From: JAFGBI01 sp964454025
Lineage (GTDB): Bacteria; Myxococcota_A; Polyangia; Polyangiales; Polyangiaceae
DNA length: 64,000 bases
Reading direction: 5' to 3'
NCBI GenBank assembly: GCA_964454025.1
Contig: CAYVRP010000001.1
Location: 1 to 64,000 of the forward strand
Positions 9,086 to 16,643 of this stretch are shown in pieces. The notes beneath the pieces are model-generated. The model worked only from the letters and a program-made list of their open reading frames with translations, did not search any database and was not told the DNA's origin. The position numbers were made by a program, and so were the translations under genes. Every line of letters starts with the position of its first letter. Position 1 is the first letter of the stretch.

Positions 9086-9571
9086 ATGAACAACAGGATC
9101 CACGTGGGCTCCGTGGTGGTCGCTCTGGCTCTGGCCGCTTCGGGCTGCTTCGAATCCGACGACACGACCGATGACGGCACGGGTGGGCAGTCTGCCGGGG
9201 GCAGCGGCGGCGCGACCACCGGCGGTGCGACCACCGGCGGCGCAACTACGGGTGGCGCGACCACCGGCGGCGGTCCCACGGGCGGTACCACCACCGGCGG
9301 TCAGGCGACGACGGGTGGCACTGGCGCGGCGACGGGCGGTACTGGCGCGGCGACGGGCGGCACGGGGCCGACGGGCGGCACGGGGCCGACGGGCGGCACG
9401 GGTCCGACGGGCGGCACGGGCCCCACCGGCGGCACCGGCGCCACGGGTGGCACTGGCCCCACGGGCGGCACCGGTCCCACGGGCGCCACCGGCGGCACTG
9501 GCCCCACCGGCGGCACTGGCCCCACGGGCGGCACGGGCGCGACCGGCGCCACCGGCGCCACGGGTGGCTGA
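9086..9571 (+). CDS. Linker-only lipoprotein (Gly-Thr repeats, no domain)
   Basis: The predicted protein has 161 residues. ATG 9086 gives a good lipoprotein signal (MNNRIHV to LAASGC, Cys21) and has AAGAGGG 11 nt upstream; ATG 9065 in the same frame is an alternative. After a short acidic stretch (ESDDTTDDG) everything to the stop is TGG repeats: GGATT, then TGGTGP/TGGTGA. There is no folded C-terminal domain as in its neighbours, and it stops within the repeat. It could be a surface spacer, a glycosylated collagen-like filament, or a gene that lost its catalytic domain. Function is unknown. Confidence 0.6.
   Translation: MNNRIHVGSVVVALALAASGCFESDDTTDDGTGGQSAGGSGGATTGGATTGGATTGGATTGGGPTGGTTTGGQATTGGTGAATGGTGAATGGTGPTGGTGPTGGTGPTGGTGPTGGTGATGGTGPTGGTGPTGATGGTGPTGGTGPTGGTGATGATGATGG
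9200..9568. repeat. TGG/TGP coding tandem repeats
   Basis: Degenerate 9- and 18-bp repeats (ACGGGCGGCACGGGGCCG type) run through nearly the whole mature part of the linker-only lipoprotein. The repeat is the coding sequence itself, so the length is probably variable between strains. Confidence 0.75.
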
Positions 9572-9731
9572 CGCTCGGATCGTGACGCGCACCGCGGCCG
9601 GTGGCACCGGGGCCTGAGGGCTGGACGAGGCCGATCGGTGGCTGCGACGGGAGATGCGCGTGGGCGCCGCGGGAGCGAGCGCTGCATGCGCCAATTGCGG
9701 ACCAGGCCCCCGTCGACGTAGGAATGGTTCC

Positions 9732-10958
9732 ATGGCAGCCGACGGTCCCGGTGCCGTCAGCGTTCCGATGCTCGCTGGGGTGAGCGTCCTGCTCGTCGAC
9801 GACGAGGGGCTGGTCCGTGACGCCTTCGAGCGGCTGTTGGCGCACGCGGGCGCGTCCGTCGTCGTGGCGGCCGACGCGCAGGCCGCGATCGAGGCGCTCT
9901 CGCGGGTCGAGTTCGACGTCGTGATCGTGGACGTCGTCATGCCCGGCACCAGCGGCCTCGCGGTGCTGCGGGCTGTACGGGAGCGAAACCTCGACGCGTC
10001 GTGCATCATCGTGACCGGTCGACCCGAGGTCGGGACCGCCGTGGAGGCCCTTCGCCTCGGCGCCTTCGACTACCTGAACAAGGTCGACGCCGCCGGTGCG
10101 CTCTCCACGACGGTAGCCCGGGCCGCCGCCGTCTCCCGCCTCGCGCGGCTGAAGCGGGAGGCGCAGTCCGGCGCCGGTCGCCCCTCGATGGAGCCAGGGG
10201 ATCTTCTGGGGCTCGACGTCGCCCTGAGCCAGACGCTCGAGTCGCTCTACATGGCCTATCAGCCCATCGTGGGGCGGGACGGGGTCACCTTCGGGTACGA
10301 GGCGCTGATGCGATCGTCCGAGCCGACCTTGCCCCACCCGGGGGCGGTCCTCTCGGCCGCCGAGCGGCTGGGGAGGCTCAGCGACGTGGGGCGGCGCACG
10401 CGAGAGCTGGTGGCCGCGGACCTCGCGCGGATCCCCGACGGCACGGTCTGCTTCGTGAACCTGCACCCGAGCGACCTCGGCGATCCGGCGCTGCTCGCCG
10501 ACCGTGCGCTGCTCGGAGTGCACGGCCGCCTCGTGGTCTTCGAGGTGACGGAGCGCGAGACGCTGGATCACCTGCCCGACCCGCGCTCCCTCGTCGCGGC
10601 GCTGCGCAAGCTGGGCTGTCGGGTCGCCGTCGACGACCTCGGCGCGGGCTACGCCGGGCTCACGTCGTTCGCGCAGCTCGAGCCGGACATCGTCAAGATC
10701 GACATGTCCCTGGTGCGCGGCGTCGATCGGGACCGGCGCCAGGCCCACATCCTGGGGCGCATCGTGCAGCTCTGCCACGACCTCGGGGTCCAGGTGGTCG
10801 CTGAGGGCGTCGAGACCGTCGCGGAGCTCGAGGAGCTCGTGCGTCTCGGCTGCGATCTCTTCCAGGGGTTCCTGCTCGCGCAGCCGGCGGCGGGCTTCCC
10901 CGCGCCGGTCTGGCCGCTCGGCGACGACGCGCGCCGGGCTGCCCCCCCTGGCGCTTGA
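9732..10958 (+). CDS. Response regulator receiver-EAL c-di-GMP phosphodiesterase
   Basis: The predicted protein has 408 residues. ATG 9732 has AGGAA 8-9 nt upstream. Residues 15-130 are a CheY-like receiver with acidic pocket VDDEG (Asp23-Asp24), phosphoacceptor Asp67 (VVIVDVVMPG) and the conserved Lys in LNKVD. Residues about 160-400 are an EAL domain with its signature residues: YEALMR, FVNLHP, FEVTERE, VDDLGAGYAGL, KIDMSLV, AEGVET and QGFLL. All metal- and base-type residues appear present, so it should hydrolyse c-di-GMP to pGpG under control of an unseen histidine kinase. No partner kinase is adjacent. It is convergent with the ubiquitin-like operon. Confidence 0.93.
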   Translation: MAADGPGAVSVPMLAGVSVLLVDDEGLVRDAFERLLAHAGASVVVAADAQAAIEALSRVEFDVVIVDVVMPGTSGLAVLRAVRERNLDASCIIVTGRPEVGTAVEALRLGAFDYLNKVDAAGALSTTVARAAAVSRLARLKREAQSGAGRPSMEPGDLLGLDVALSQTLESLYMAYQPIVGRDGVTFGYEALMRSSEPTLPHPGAVLSAAERLGRLSDVGRRTRELVAADLARIPDGTVCFVNLHPSDLGDPALLADRALLGVHGRLVVFEVTERETLDHLPDPRSLVAALRKLGCRVAVDDLGAGYAGLTSFAQLEPDIVKIDMSLVRGVDRDRRQAHILGRIVQLCHDLGVQVVAEGVETVAELEELVRLGCDLFQGFLLAQPAAGFPAPVWPLGDDARRAAPPGA

Positions 10959-10992
10959 CGGCCGCGCGGAGGCCGTCCGAGCGCGCGCCTCC

Positions 10993-12198
10993 TCAGCCGG
11001 GCCAGCGCACGAGCTCGATCCCGCGCTCCTGCGCCAGCCGGCGCGCCTCCTCGGCCGAGCAGGAGGCGACCTGACCGCGCGGGATCGACTCCTCGTAGGG
11101 GTGATAGTACCGCTCGCCCGGGAGCACCCCGTACAGCATCGCGTTGCGCAGGGTGAGGAGCGTCTCTGCGAGGAGCAGCCCCGCGTCGGTCACGCCACGC
11201 GACTCGAGCTCGTTGGCGACCACCTGCGCGGACTTCCCGACGCACACCCGTCCGCTCGTGGCCTCCCACCGCACGGTGGGGTGGCACTGGTACGCCGGAT
11301 CCCAGGTGAGCAGGCCCGGCGCGAGCCCGGTGCGACCGCCGAGCGGCAGCTCGAAGCCCGCCCTCGACGCGGGCCAGCGCACGTAGCGGCGTCCCGGTTC
11401 GCCGAGCTCCACCGGTGTCTCCACCAGGTGTTCGGGCAGCGCGACGACCGCCCGGAGCAGGCCATCCGGCTCGAGGCTCAACGTGATGGACTCGTACGGG
11501 GCTACCGAACCGCGCACGGGACCCGCGCGGAGCCGATCCAGGAACAGCCGCTCGAGCGCGGCGCTCGCGGGACCCACGCTCACCCGCCCCACCGCCTCCA
11601 GCGCCGCCAGCTCCCGCAGCGGGGCCCAGGCGGCGCCGGCGAGCTGGTCCCGCAGGGTCGCCCGCAGGGCGGTGACGTGCCGCCGTCGTTCTTCGAAGGG
11701 CCGCGCGATCACCAGCGTGCTGTCCAGCCACTGCGCGGTGGCACGCGCCCCTGCCGCCTCCAGGGCCCGCGTCACGTCCGCGGGGACCTCGGGGAGCGGC
11801 AGCTCGCGCTGGCAGCGCTCCCAGAGGTCGATCACGTCCGGACCCTGCGCGGCGGCCAGCGGCTCGCCGCCGGTGATGACGTGTCCGAGGCGAGCGAAGA
11901 CGCCGAGGACCGTCAGATCGACGGCGCCCGGGCGCCCCGTGGCCCGGTGGAGCGCCGCGATGATCAGCCGCGCGCGCGTCCACTCCGCGAAGGCCGTGAG
12001 GGAGGGCAGGGGCGGCGTCGCGGCCGCGCCGAGGAGTCCGTTCATCCGGAGGTGGTACGGCGCGTCGACGAGAGGGGGCAGATCGCAGAAGTGCGGTCGG
12101 CACCCCTCGGGGGCGAAGAGGGCGCCGTTCGGCGCGGCCCCGGCCAGGGCCTCCACCACGGGATCGACGGGCACCCACCGGGCGAAGAAGCGCCTCAC
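10993..12198 (-). CDS. Unknown protein of the ubiquitin-like operon, possible divergent E2-like fold
   Basis: Last gene of the 12-gene operon. The start is taken as GTG 12198 because it overlaps the upstream TGA in a GTGA, with GAGG about 6-10 nt before it; this gives 401 residues. No family is recognised with confidence. The C-terminal third has a segment where a His-Pro pair (306-307) is followed by SGRVCVG with Cys319 and then a long helix. This recalls the His-Pro...Gly-x-x-Cys arrangement before the active-site Cys of E2 enzymes. The N-terminal part has Cys33 and Cys38 and is otherwise helical. Position at the end of an operon with an AAA+ unfoldase suggests a substrate, adaptor or conjugation role. 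The E2 idea is a hypothesis only. Confidence 0.75.
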   Translation of the reverse strand: MRRFFARWVPVDPVVEALAGAAPNGALFAPEGCRPHFCDLPPLVDAPYHLRMNGLLGAAATPPLPSLTAFAEWTRARLIIAALHRATGRPGAVDLTVLGVFARLGHVITGGEPLAAAQGPDVIDLWERCQRELPLPEVPADVTRALEAAGARATAQWLDSTLVIARPFEERRRHVTALRATLRDQLAGAAWAPLRELAALEAVGRVSVGPASAALERLFLDRLRAGPVRGSVAPYESITLSLEPDGLLRAVVALPEHLVETPVELGEPGRRYVRWPASRAGFELPLGGRTGLAPGLLTWDPAYQCHPTVRWEATSGRVCVGKSAQVVANELESRGVTDAGLLLAETLLTLRNAMLYGVLPGERYYHPYEESIPRGQVASCSAEEARRLAQERGIELVRWPG

Positions 12199-13910
12199 GA
12201 TGCCTCGAGGCGGCGCATCGCGCCGAGGTCGTACTGGGCGGGCACTGCGATCTCCTTCAACGGCAGGCAACGGACGTCGACCACGGACGTGACCTCGTCC
12301 GGGTGTACGAGCGAGCCCGCGAGCATCTCGCGGGCTCGCTCGAGGTTGACGTCGCCCGCATGGGAGGCGAGGACGGAGTGCAGCGTCCGCCGGGTCCCCT
12401 CGAAGAGGAGCGCCGGCGTGAGGTGCTCGAACGGCGTCGCGATCCCCCGCTGGCGCACGGCGTGGAGGTGCTCGTGCAAGAGGTCGAGCGCCGTGTCGAT
12501 GGCGCCGCGGGCGCTGGCGCCGCCCTGGACGTGGCGGCCGCGGATGGGAACCCTCTCCTTGCCCACCACGCAGGACCCGATCACCGTCTCGTTGGCTGCC
12601 CGCACGGCGTCCACCAGCTCCTCGGTCGGGCTGCCGTTGAGCAGGGTCCGGTCCTTGCCGAGCTCGGAGCGCACGATCTCGAGGGTCGCCTCCTCCGGGA
12701 TGCGGTCAAGCTCGATCCGGCGGCCTCCGCCCAGCCGCTGGCTGCGGAGCAGGGCCTTGTCGATGCGCCCCTCGAAATTGCTGAGCGCCAGGATCATCAC
12801 GCCCGGGGGCAGCGGCACGGCCCCATCGAGGTAGGTGAGCAGGGTCGTGGTCACGCTGCTGCGAGTGCCGGTGCTGTCGTAGTGCTCGCGGCCGATGAGC
12901 AGGGAGTCCGCCTCGTCGAAGATGATCAGGGTGAAGATCCCGCGCTCGGCGGCGTCGCGCGAGGCCTGGTCGAAGATGGACCGGACCCGCTGCTCGGATT
13001 CGCCGACCCATTTGGAGAGCACCGCCGCCGAGCGGATGTACAGCACCCGGGCGCGGTCGCCCCGGCGGGCGACGAGCTCCCGCGCCACGGCGCGCGAGAG
13101 CATGGTCTTCCCCTGGCCCGGGACCCCGACCAGCAGGTAGGCCGCGCTGCCGAGCGAGGCGGCGCCGGGGTAGGCCTCGGGAGACAGCGCCCGATCCAGC
13201 GCCAGTTGCAGCCGCCGGACGGCCGCGTCCTGCCCCTTCACGTCGGCGAAGGTGGTGGTCCGGGGATCGTCCGGGTCGATCCGGAGCCGGCTCTCGTCGA
13301 TGAAGTCGGCGTCCCGCGCCGCCCGCGAGCGCACGATCTCGTAGAGGAAGCCGCGGTTCACGCGCACCTTCATCCCGGGCTCGATGGGGTCCTTGACGAA
13401 GCCGGACACCATGACGCGGTGCCGGCGCTCCTTGAGGCCGTCCTCGACCTCGACCCAGATCTCGCCGTCGCGGCCGGCCTCGGGGACGGCCACCACGTCC
13501 ACGACGTCCCCCTCGCGCGGGAGCGCGGGGTCCACCGCCGTCACGCTGGTGCTGTTGGCGCCGATCTCCACGTATTGCCCGGGGATGAGATCGGCCGGGA
13601 CGAGCCCCGCCCCGAGCGCGAGGTTCAGGATGGTGTCCCCCAGCGCCAGCGTCGCCCGCGCGACGCCGTCCATGGCCGGCGCCGGGCGGACGTAGACGGC
13701 GCGCTGGGTGGAGATGGCCTGGCGCCTCACGATCTCCTTGGTCTGGTCGACCAGGGCCGTCACCGCGTTGAGCACCAGCTCGCTCTTGCCCTTGATGGTC
13801 GCCGCGTCGTCGTTCGGGCGTGGCATGAAGCGCCGTATGCCCTCCAGCGTCGCGTCCAGCCGTAGAAGCTCGTTGGGGGCTCCGTCTCCGTGTCGTTGCT
13901 CGCTCATCAT
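12195..13910 (-). CDS. AAA+ unfoldase, Mpa/ARC/p97-like
   Basis: The predicted protein has 571 residues from ATG 13910 (ATG 13907 is equally possible; AGGAG lies 5 or 8 nt upstream). Residues 20-70 are helical and may be a coiled coil. Residues 75-195 contain beta-rich OB-like segments (GDVVDVV, VEVEDGL, PGMKVRVN) as in proteasomal ATPases. Residues 220-440 form one AAA module: Walker A GVPGQGKT (262-269), aromatic pore loop KWVGESE (300-306), Walker B IIFDEAD (Asp332-Glu333) and sensor-1 Asn378. A helical C-terminal region follows. The end is RRLEAS, so there is no HbYX or GQYL tail for docking on a 20S proteasome, and no proteasome genes are nearby. It probably unfolds modified substrates. 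It lies 16 nt after the JAMM gene, the only non-overlapping junction of the operon. Confidence 0.88.
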   Translation of the reverse strand: MMSEQRHGDGAPNELLRLDATLEGIRRFMPRPNDDAATIKGKSELVLNAVTALVDQTKEIVRRQAISTQRAVYVRPAPAMDGVARATLALGDTILNLALGAGLVPADLIPGQYVEIGANSTSVTAVDPALPREGDVVDVVAVPEAGRDGEIWVEVEDGLKERRHRVMVSGFVKDPIEPGMKVRVNRGFLYEIVRSRAARDADFIDESRLRIDPDDPRTTTFADVKGQDAAVRRLQLALDRALSPEAYPGAASLGSAAYLLVGVPGQGKTMLSRAVARELVARRGDRARVLYIRSAAVLSKWVGESEQRVRSIFDQASRDAAERGIFTLIIFDEADSLLIGREHYDSTGTRSSVTTTLLTYLDGAVPLPPGVMILALSNFEGRIDKALLRSQRLGGGRRIELDRIPEEATLEIVRSELGKDRTLLNGSPTEELVDAVRAANETVIGSCVVGKERVPIRGRHVQGGASARGAIDTALDLLHEHLHAVRQRGIATPFEHLTPALLFEGTRRTLHSVLASHAGDVNLERAREMLAGSLVHPDEVTSVVDVRCLPLKEIAVPAQYDLGAMRRLEAS

Positions 13911-13926
13911 CGCTGCTCCTGAATGG

Positions 13927-15030
13927 TCACGCTTCGCTCCGCAGCCGCACGGCCGCGGGATCGCCGAGGTAGAGGCCCCGCCGGGCGACCACGGCGCGGG
14001 CAACGCCGTAGACGGCGAAGCAACGCCCGACGTCGTCGGGCGCCGCGAGCGCCGCGGGCGCGTCGAGCACGATGCCCACGGAGGCCGCGTCGAAGAACGT
14101 GCGCTGCGTCTCCTTGTCCTGCGCGCTGAAGAACCGCCCGTCGCGCAGCGCGCCGGCGCCGCCGCTCGTGGCCGGCGTCCCCGCGGCCTCGCCGGGGGTC
14201 GGCTCCCCCGTCTCCCCGCGGCGGCGCAGCTCCCCGAGGTGGTGCGTGTGCAGCCAGCCCACGCTCCGCAGGTGGGGCTCCCCCGCCCCCCGCCGGCGCT
14301 CGAGCTCGTCGGTCAGCGCGGCTCTCGCGTCGGGGGTCCACTCGAGCGTGGAGACGGTGCCGTGGGCCGCGGGGCAGAAGGTGTCGTCGATGAGCGTCAC
14401 CAGATCCCGGGTCTCGGGGTCACGGCAGACGCGGCCGAGCAGGAAGGCGCCTCGCTCCCGCCACTCCCCGCCGGCCAGGGCGTGCTCCTGCTCGGCCACC
14501 GCGCGGAGGAGCGCGGGGGAGCAGACGACCGGCAGCTCCGTCGGCAGGGCGTAGGGCCCGCCGAGCAGGAGCAGGTCGTCGAGCGGCAGCGGCGCGGACG
14601 CGGGGGGGAACGCGGGCACCACCACCTTGAGCTCGGCGCCGCCGTCCACGGCGAAGCGACCGCGGCGCGGGGTCACCGCCGCGTCCGCGGCCGGGGCCGC
14701 GACGTAGTAGTCCGCGTCCCTGGCGCGCTCGGGGGGCTGGGTGCGCAGCAGCTCCGAGCCCCGCAGGGCGGACTGGGAGTAGCGGCGTCGCACCGCGGTC
14801 CCGTCCGGGAGCCTCATCGTCAGCTCGGGCACGAGATCCCTCCAGTCGACCGTGACCGGGTACTCGCCGGGTGGTGTGTCGGGGTGGTGGCGCGCCACGA
14901 AGAGGCCGAGATCCCGGCACGCGTGCTCGAGCTGGAACGTCTCTCGCGACCGCAGCGCGAACAGGCGCTCGCGGCGTCCTGGATCGCCGCCGGGGGCTTT
15001 GAAATAGGTGACCTCGAGCAGCGCGCTCAT
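13927..15030 (-). CDS. JAMM/MPN metallo-isopeptidase (JAB 1)
   Basis: The predicted protein has 367 residues from ATG 15030, which overlaps the upstream stop in ATGA. Residues 1-165 are an N-terminal domain of unknown type. The JAMM domain begins near residue 165: conserved Glu192 (RERGAFLLGR), the metal-binding pair HTH (His261, His263), and after an insertion of about 38 residues the SAQD motif (Ser302, Asp305). The usual distance is about 10 residues, so a Gly/Glu-rich loop has been inserted into the active-site region. Such enzymes cut after the C-terminal Gly-Gly of ubiquitin-like proteins to mature or recycle them. Its partner is probably the small protein encoded immediately upstream (15027-15389). 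Confidence 0.82.
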   Translation of the reverse strand: MSALLEVTYFKAPGGDPGRRERLFALRSRETFQLEHACRDLGLFVARHHPDTPPGEYPVTVDWRDLVPELTMRLPDGTAVRRRYSQSALRGSELLRTQPPERARDADYYVAAPAADAAVTPRRGRFAVDGGAELKVVVPAFPPASAPLPLDDLLLLGGPYALPTELPVVCSPALLRAVAEQEHALAGGEWRERGAFLLGRVCRDPETRDLVTLIDDTFCPAAHGTVSTLEWTPDARAALTDELERRRGAGEPHLRSVGWLHTHHLGELRRRGETGEPTPGEAAGTPATSGGAGALRDGRFFSAQDKETQRTFFDAASVGIVLDAPAALAAPDDVGRCFAVYGVARAVVARRGLYLGDPAAVRLRSEA

Positions 15031-15389
15031 TCCGCCACGCCTCCCGCGACCATGGATCCGACCACCTCGACCGTGTCGCCCGGCTGGAGATCGTCGCGGC
15101 TCAGCGGCTGGCTGGGGTCGATGAACCGGTTTCGAGTCACGTTCCGGAGCTTCCAGCTCCGGGAGCGGTTGCGGCGGGGCGCCTCGTCCGTCCCGTCCGG
15201 CTCCACCTCCTCGATCCCGAGGGACTCCAGCAGCAGATCCGTGAGCTCCTCCCCGGTGCCGTCGCCGACGGGGTCGGGGCGGATCTCGAGGTCCTTCGCC
15301 TCGCCAGAGGGCGTCACCGCGCGGATCCTCAGCGAGGACCCCCGCGGGTCGCTCGTCGTCTCGGGTTTGGTCGCCTGCAGCTCAGTCAT
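15027..15389 (-). CDS. Ubiquitin-like beta-grasp modifier 1
   Basis: The predicted protein has 120 residues from ATG 15389. An N-terminal tail of about 18 residues precedes a strand pair (LRIRAVTPSG...DLEI), a helix (GEELTDLLLESLG), an acidic/basic loop, and strands SWKLRN...RFI and DTVEVVGS. This order fits a beta-grasp fold. It ends MVAGGVAE: Gly116-Gly117 followed by three residues that a JAMM protease could remove to expose a conjugatable Gly-Gly end. It overlaps the neighbouring genes by 8 and 4 nt and lies directly upstream of JAB 1. No similarity to Pup or SAMP is evident by eye. The fold call is inference from size, pattern and context. Confidence 0.68.
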   Translation of the reverse strand: MTELQATKPETTSDPRGSSLRIRAVTPSGEAKDLEIRPDPVGDGTGEELTDLLLESLGIEEVEPDGTDEAPRRNRSRSWKLRNVTRNRFIDPSQPLSRDDLQPGDTVEVVGSMVAGGVAE

Positions 15390-16038
15390 CGTTCACCTCG
15401 CGTCCTGGTTCGGAGAGATCTCCCGCCCGGTCGACCCCGAGCGAGCGAAGGAAGAACGTCGCGGCGTCGAGGCGCGGGGCGAGCGCTCGCAGCACCGCGG
15501 CCTCTCCACGCGTGCGGTGCCGTCTTCGTGCGAGCCCGGTGCCCGCGATCGTGACGGCGAGGATCGACGGGTCGGAGAGCCGGTGGCGGCTGCCGTCGAC
15601 GGCCCCCTCGTCGAGCAGCAAGAGGTAGGCGGCGAGCGCCGCCTCGGTCCCGGGCGTGGGCTCGAACGCCTCGACCGCCCGCAGCACCGGCTCCTGCTCC
15701 GGATCCGGACCCGGCTCCGCCACGCCCGCGGCCAGCCGGTCGAGCGCGCCCCGCAGGCGGTCAGGGAACATCCAGATCGCCGGCTCGAGCAGCAGGCGGC
15801 GGACGAGGCGCCCGTCCGGCGTCAGCACGGTCGACCAGCCCCGCGCCGGGTTCGCGCGGAGCGCCTCCAGCGCGTCGTGCGGCGTGGCCCGGCCGCCGCG
15901 TGTGCGCACGGCGGCCAGTCCGCTGCCGGAGATGGCGCAGTCGAGGGCGCACCCCGCCAGCGTGAGCTCCTCCTGCGGTCGGCGCTCGCAGGCGGCGGCG
16001 GCGCGCGAACGGAAGGCCTCCTCTAGGCTCGAGGTCAT
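15382..16038 (-). CDS. Unknown 218-residue protein of the ubiquitin-like operon
   Basis: ATG 16038 overlaps the E2-like gene's TGA in an ATGA. The protein is mainly helical, Ala/Leu/Arg-rich, without signal peptide or membrane segment. Cysteines lie at 17, 30 and 34 (in the stretch LAGCALDCAISG). I do not recognise a family. The tight position between E2-like and modifier genes suggests a cofactor or adaptor of conjugation, but nothing in the sequence proves it. Confidence 0.75.
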   Translation of the reverse strand: MTSSLEEAFRSRAAAACERRPQEELTLAGCALDCAISGSGLAAVRTRGGRATPHDALEALRANPARGWSTVLTPDGRLVRRLLLEPAIWMFPDRLRGALDRLAAGVAEPGPDPEQEPVLRAVEAFEPTPGTEAALAAYLLLLDEGAVDGSRHRLSDPSILAVTIAGTGLARRRHRTRGEAAVLRALAPRLDAATFFLRSLGVDRAGDLSEPGREVNDD

Positions 16039-16643
16039 CGGACCTCCGCGGCGAAGCGCCGGCGGCGCGGCGCGGGCGCGCTCGCGTCGGCCGGCGCGCT
16101 CAGCGGGGCGTCGAGCGGGAGCTCGCCGCGGCGCTCGAGGAAGTGGAGCGCGGCCCGCTGGTTCAGGCAGTCAGCGGGGGCGTTCAGCACGGCTGGCTCG
16201 GCGATCAGCGCCGCGTGCGCCTGGCGCACCAGGAACGGCAGATCCATCCGTTCGGGATCCCATGGCCCGCGGAAGAGGCACGGGACACCGGCGAACTCGC
16301 CATGGATGGGCCCGAAGGTGGCCCCCCCGGGCAGGAACAGCGGCGCGCGGCTGGCGAGGCACACCTTGGGCTGTGCGTCCGGGTAGCGTTCGACGACGAG
16401 CTCGGCGCGGACCTCCTCCTCGCGGAGCTCCGGCTCGGAGCCGGCCTCCGGGAGCACGCTGGTTCGCGCGCGCAGCACCACGGCCAGGGCGAGGATCCGC
16501 CCGGCGGCTTCCCGGATCCCGAGCCGCGTCAGGCGCCCCGGGTTCAGCCGCCCGAGCTCCGCGATCGCCTCGAGCTCTACCTCGACACGGCGGCGGACGG
16601 CCTCCGCGGCGACGCGGCGGGCGAGCTCACTCAAAGGCTTCAT
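16035..16643 (-). CDS. E2-like conjugating enzyme
   Basis: The predicted protein has 202 residues from ATG 16643, overlapping the E1-like gene by 17 nt. An N-terminal helical region of about 75 residues leads into a segment with the landmarks of a UBC fold: ERYPDAQPKV (Tyr87-Pro88 and Pro92, as in the YP-x-x-x-P strand), a His at 114, PCLF with candidate catalytic Cys122, then GPWDP (Trp128, Pro130) before a long helix, and a late NAPADCLNQ helix. The His-Pro-Asn motif of classical E2s is not intact. Placement directly after an E1-like gene supports the role of carrying the activated modifier as a thioester. Assignment is from motif order, not from alignment. Confidence 0.68.
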   Translation of the reverse strand: MKPLSELARRVAAEAVRRRVEVELEAIAELGRLNPGRLTRLGIREAAGRILALAVVLRARTSVLPEAGSEPELREEEVRAELVVERYPDAQPKVCLASRAPLFLPGGATFGPIHGEFAGVPCLFRGPWDPERMDLPFLVRQAHAALIAEPAVLNAPADCLNQRAALHFLERRGELPLDAPLSAPADASAPAPRRRRFAAEVR

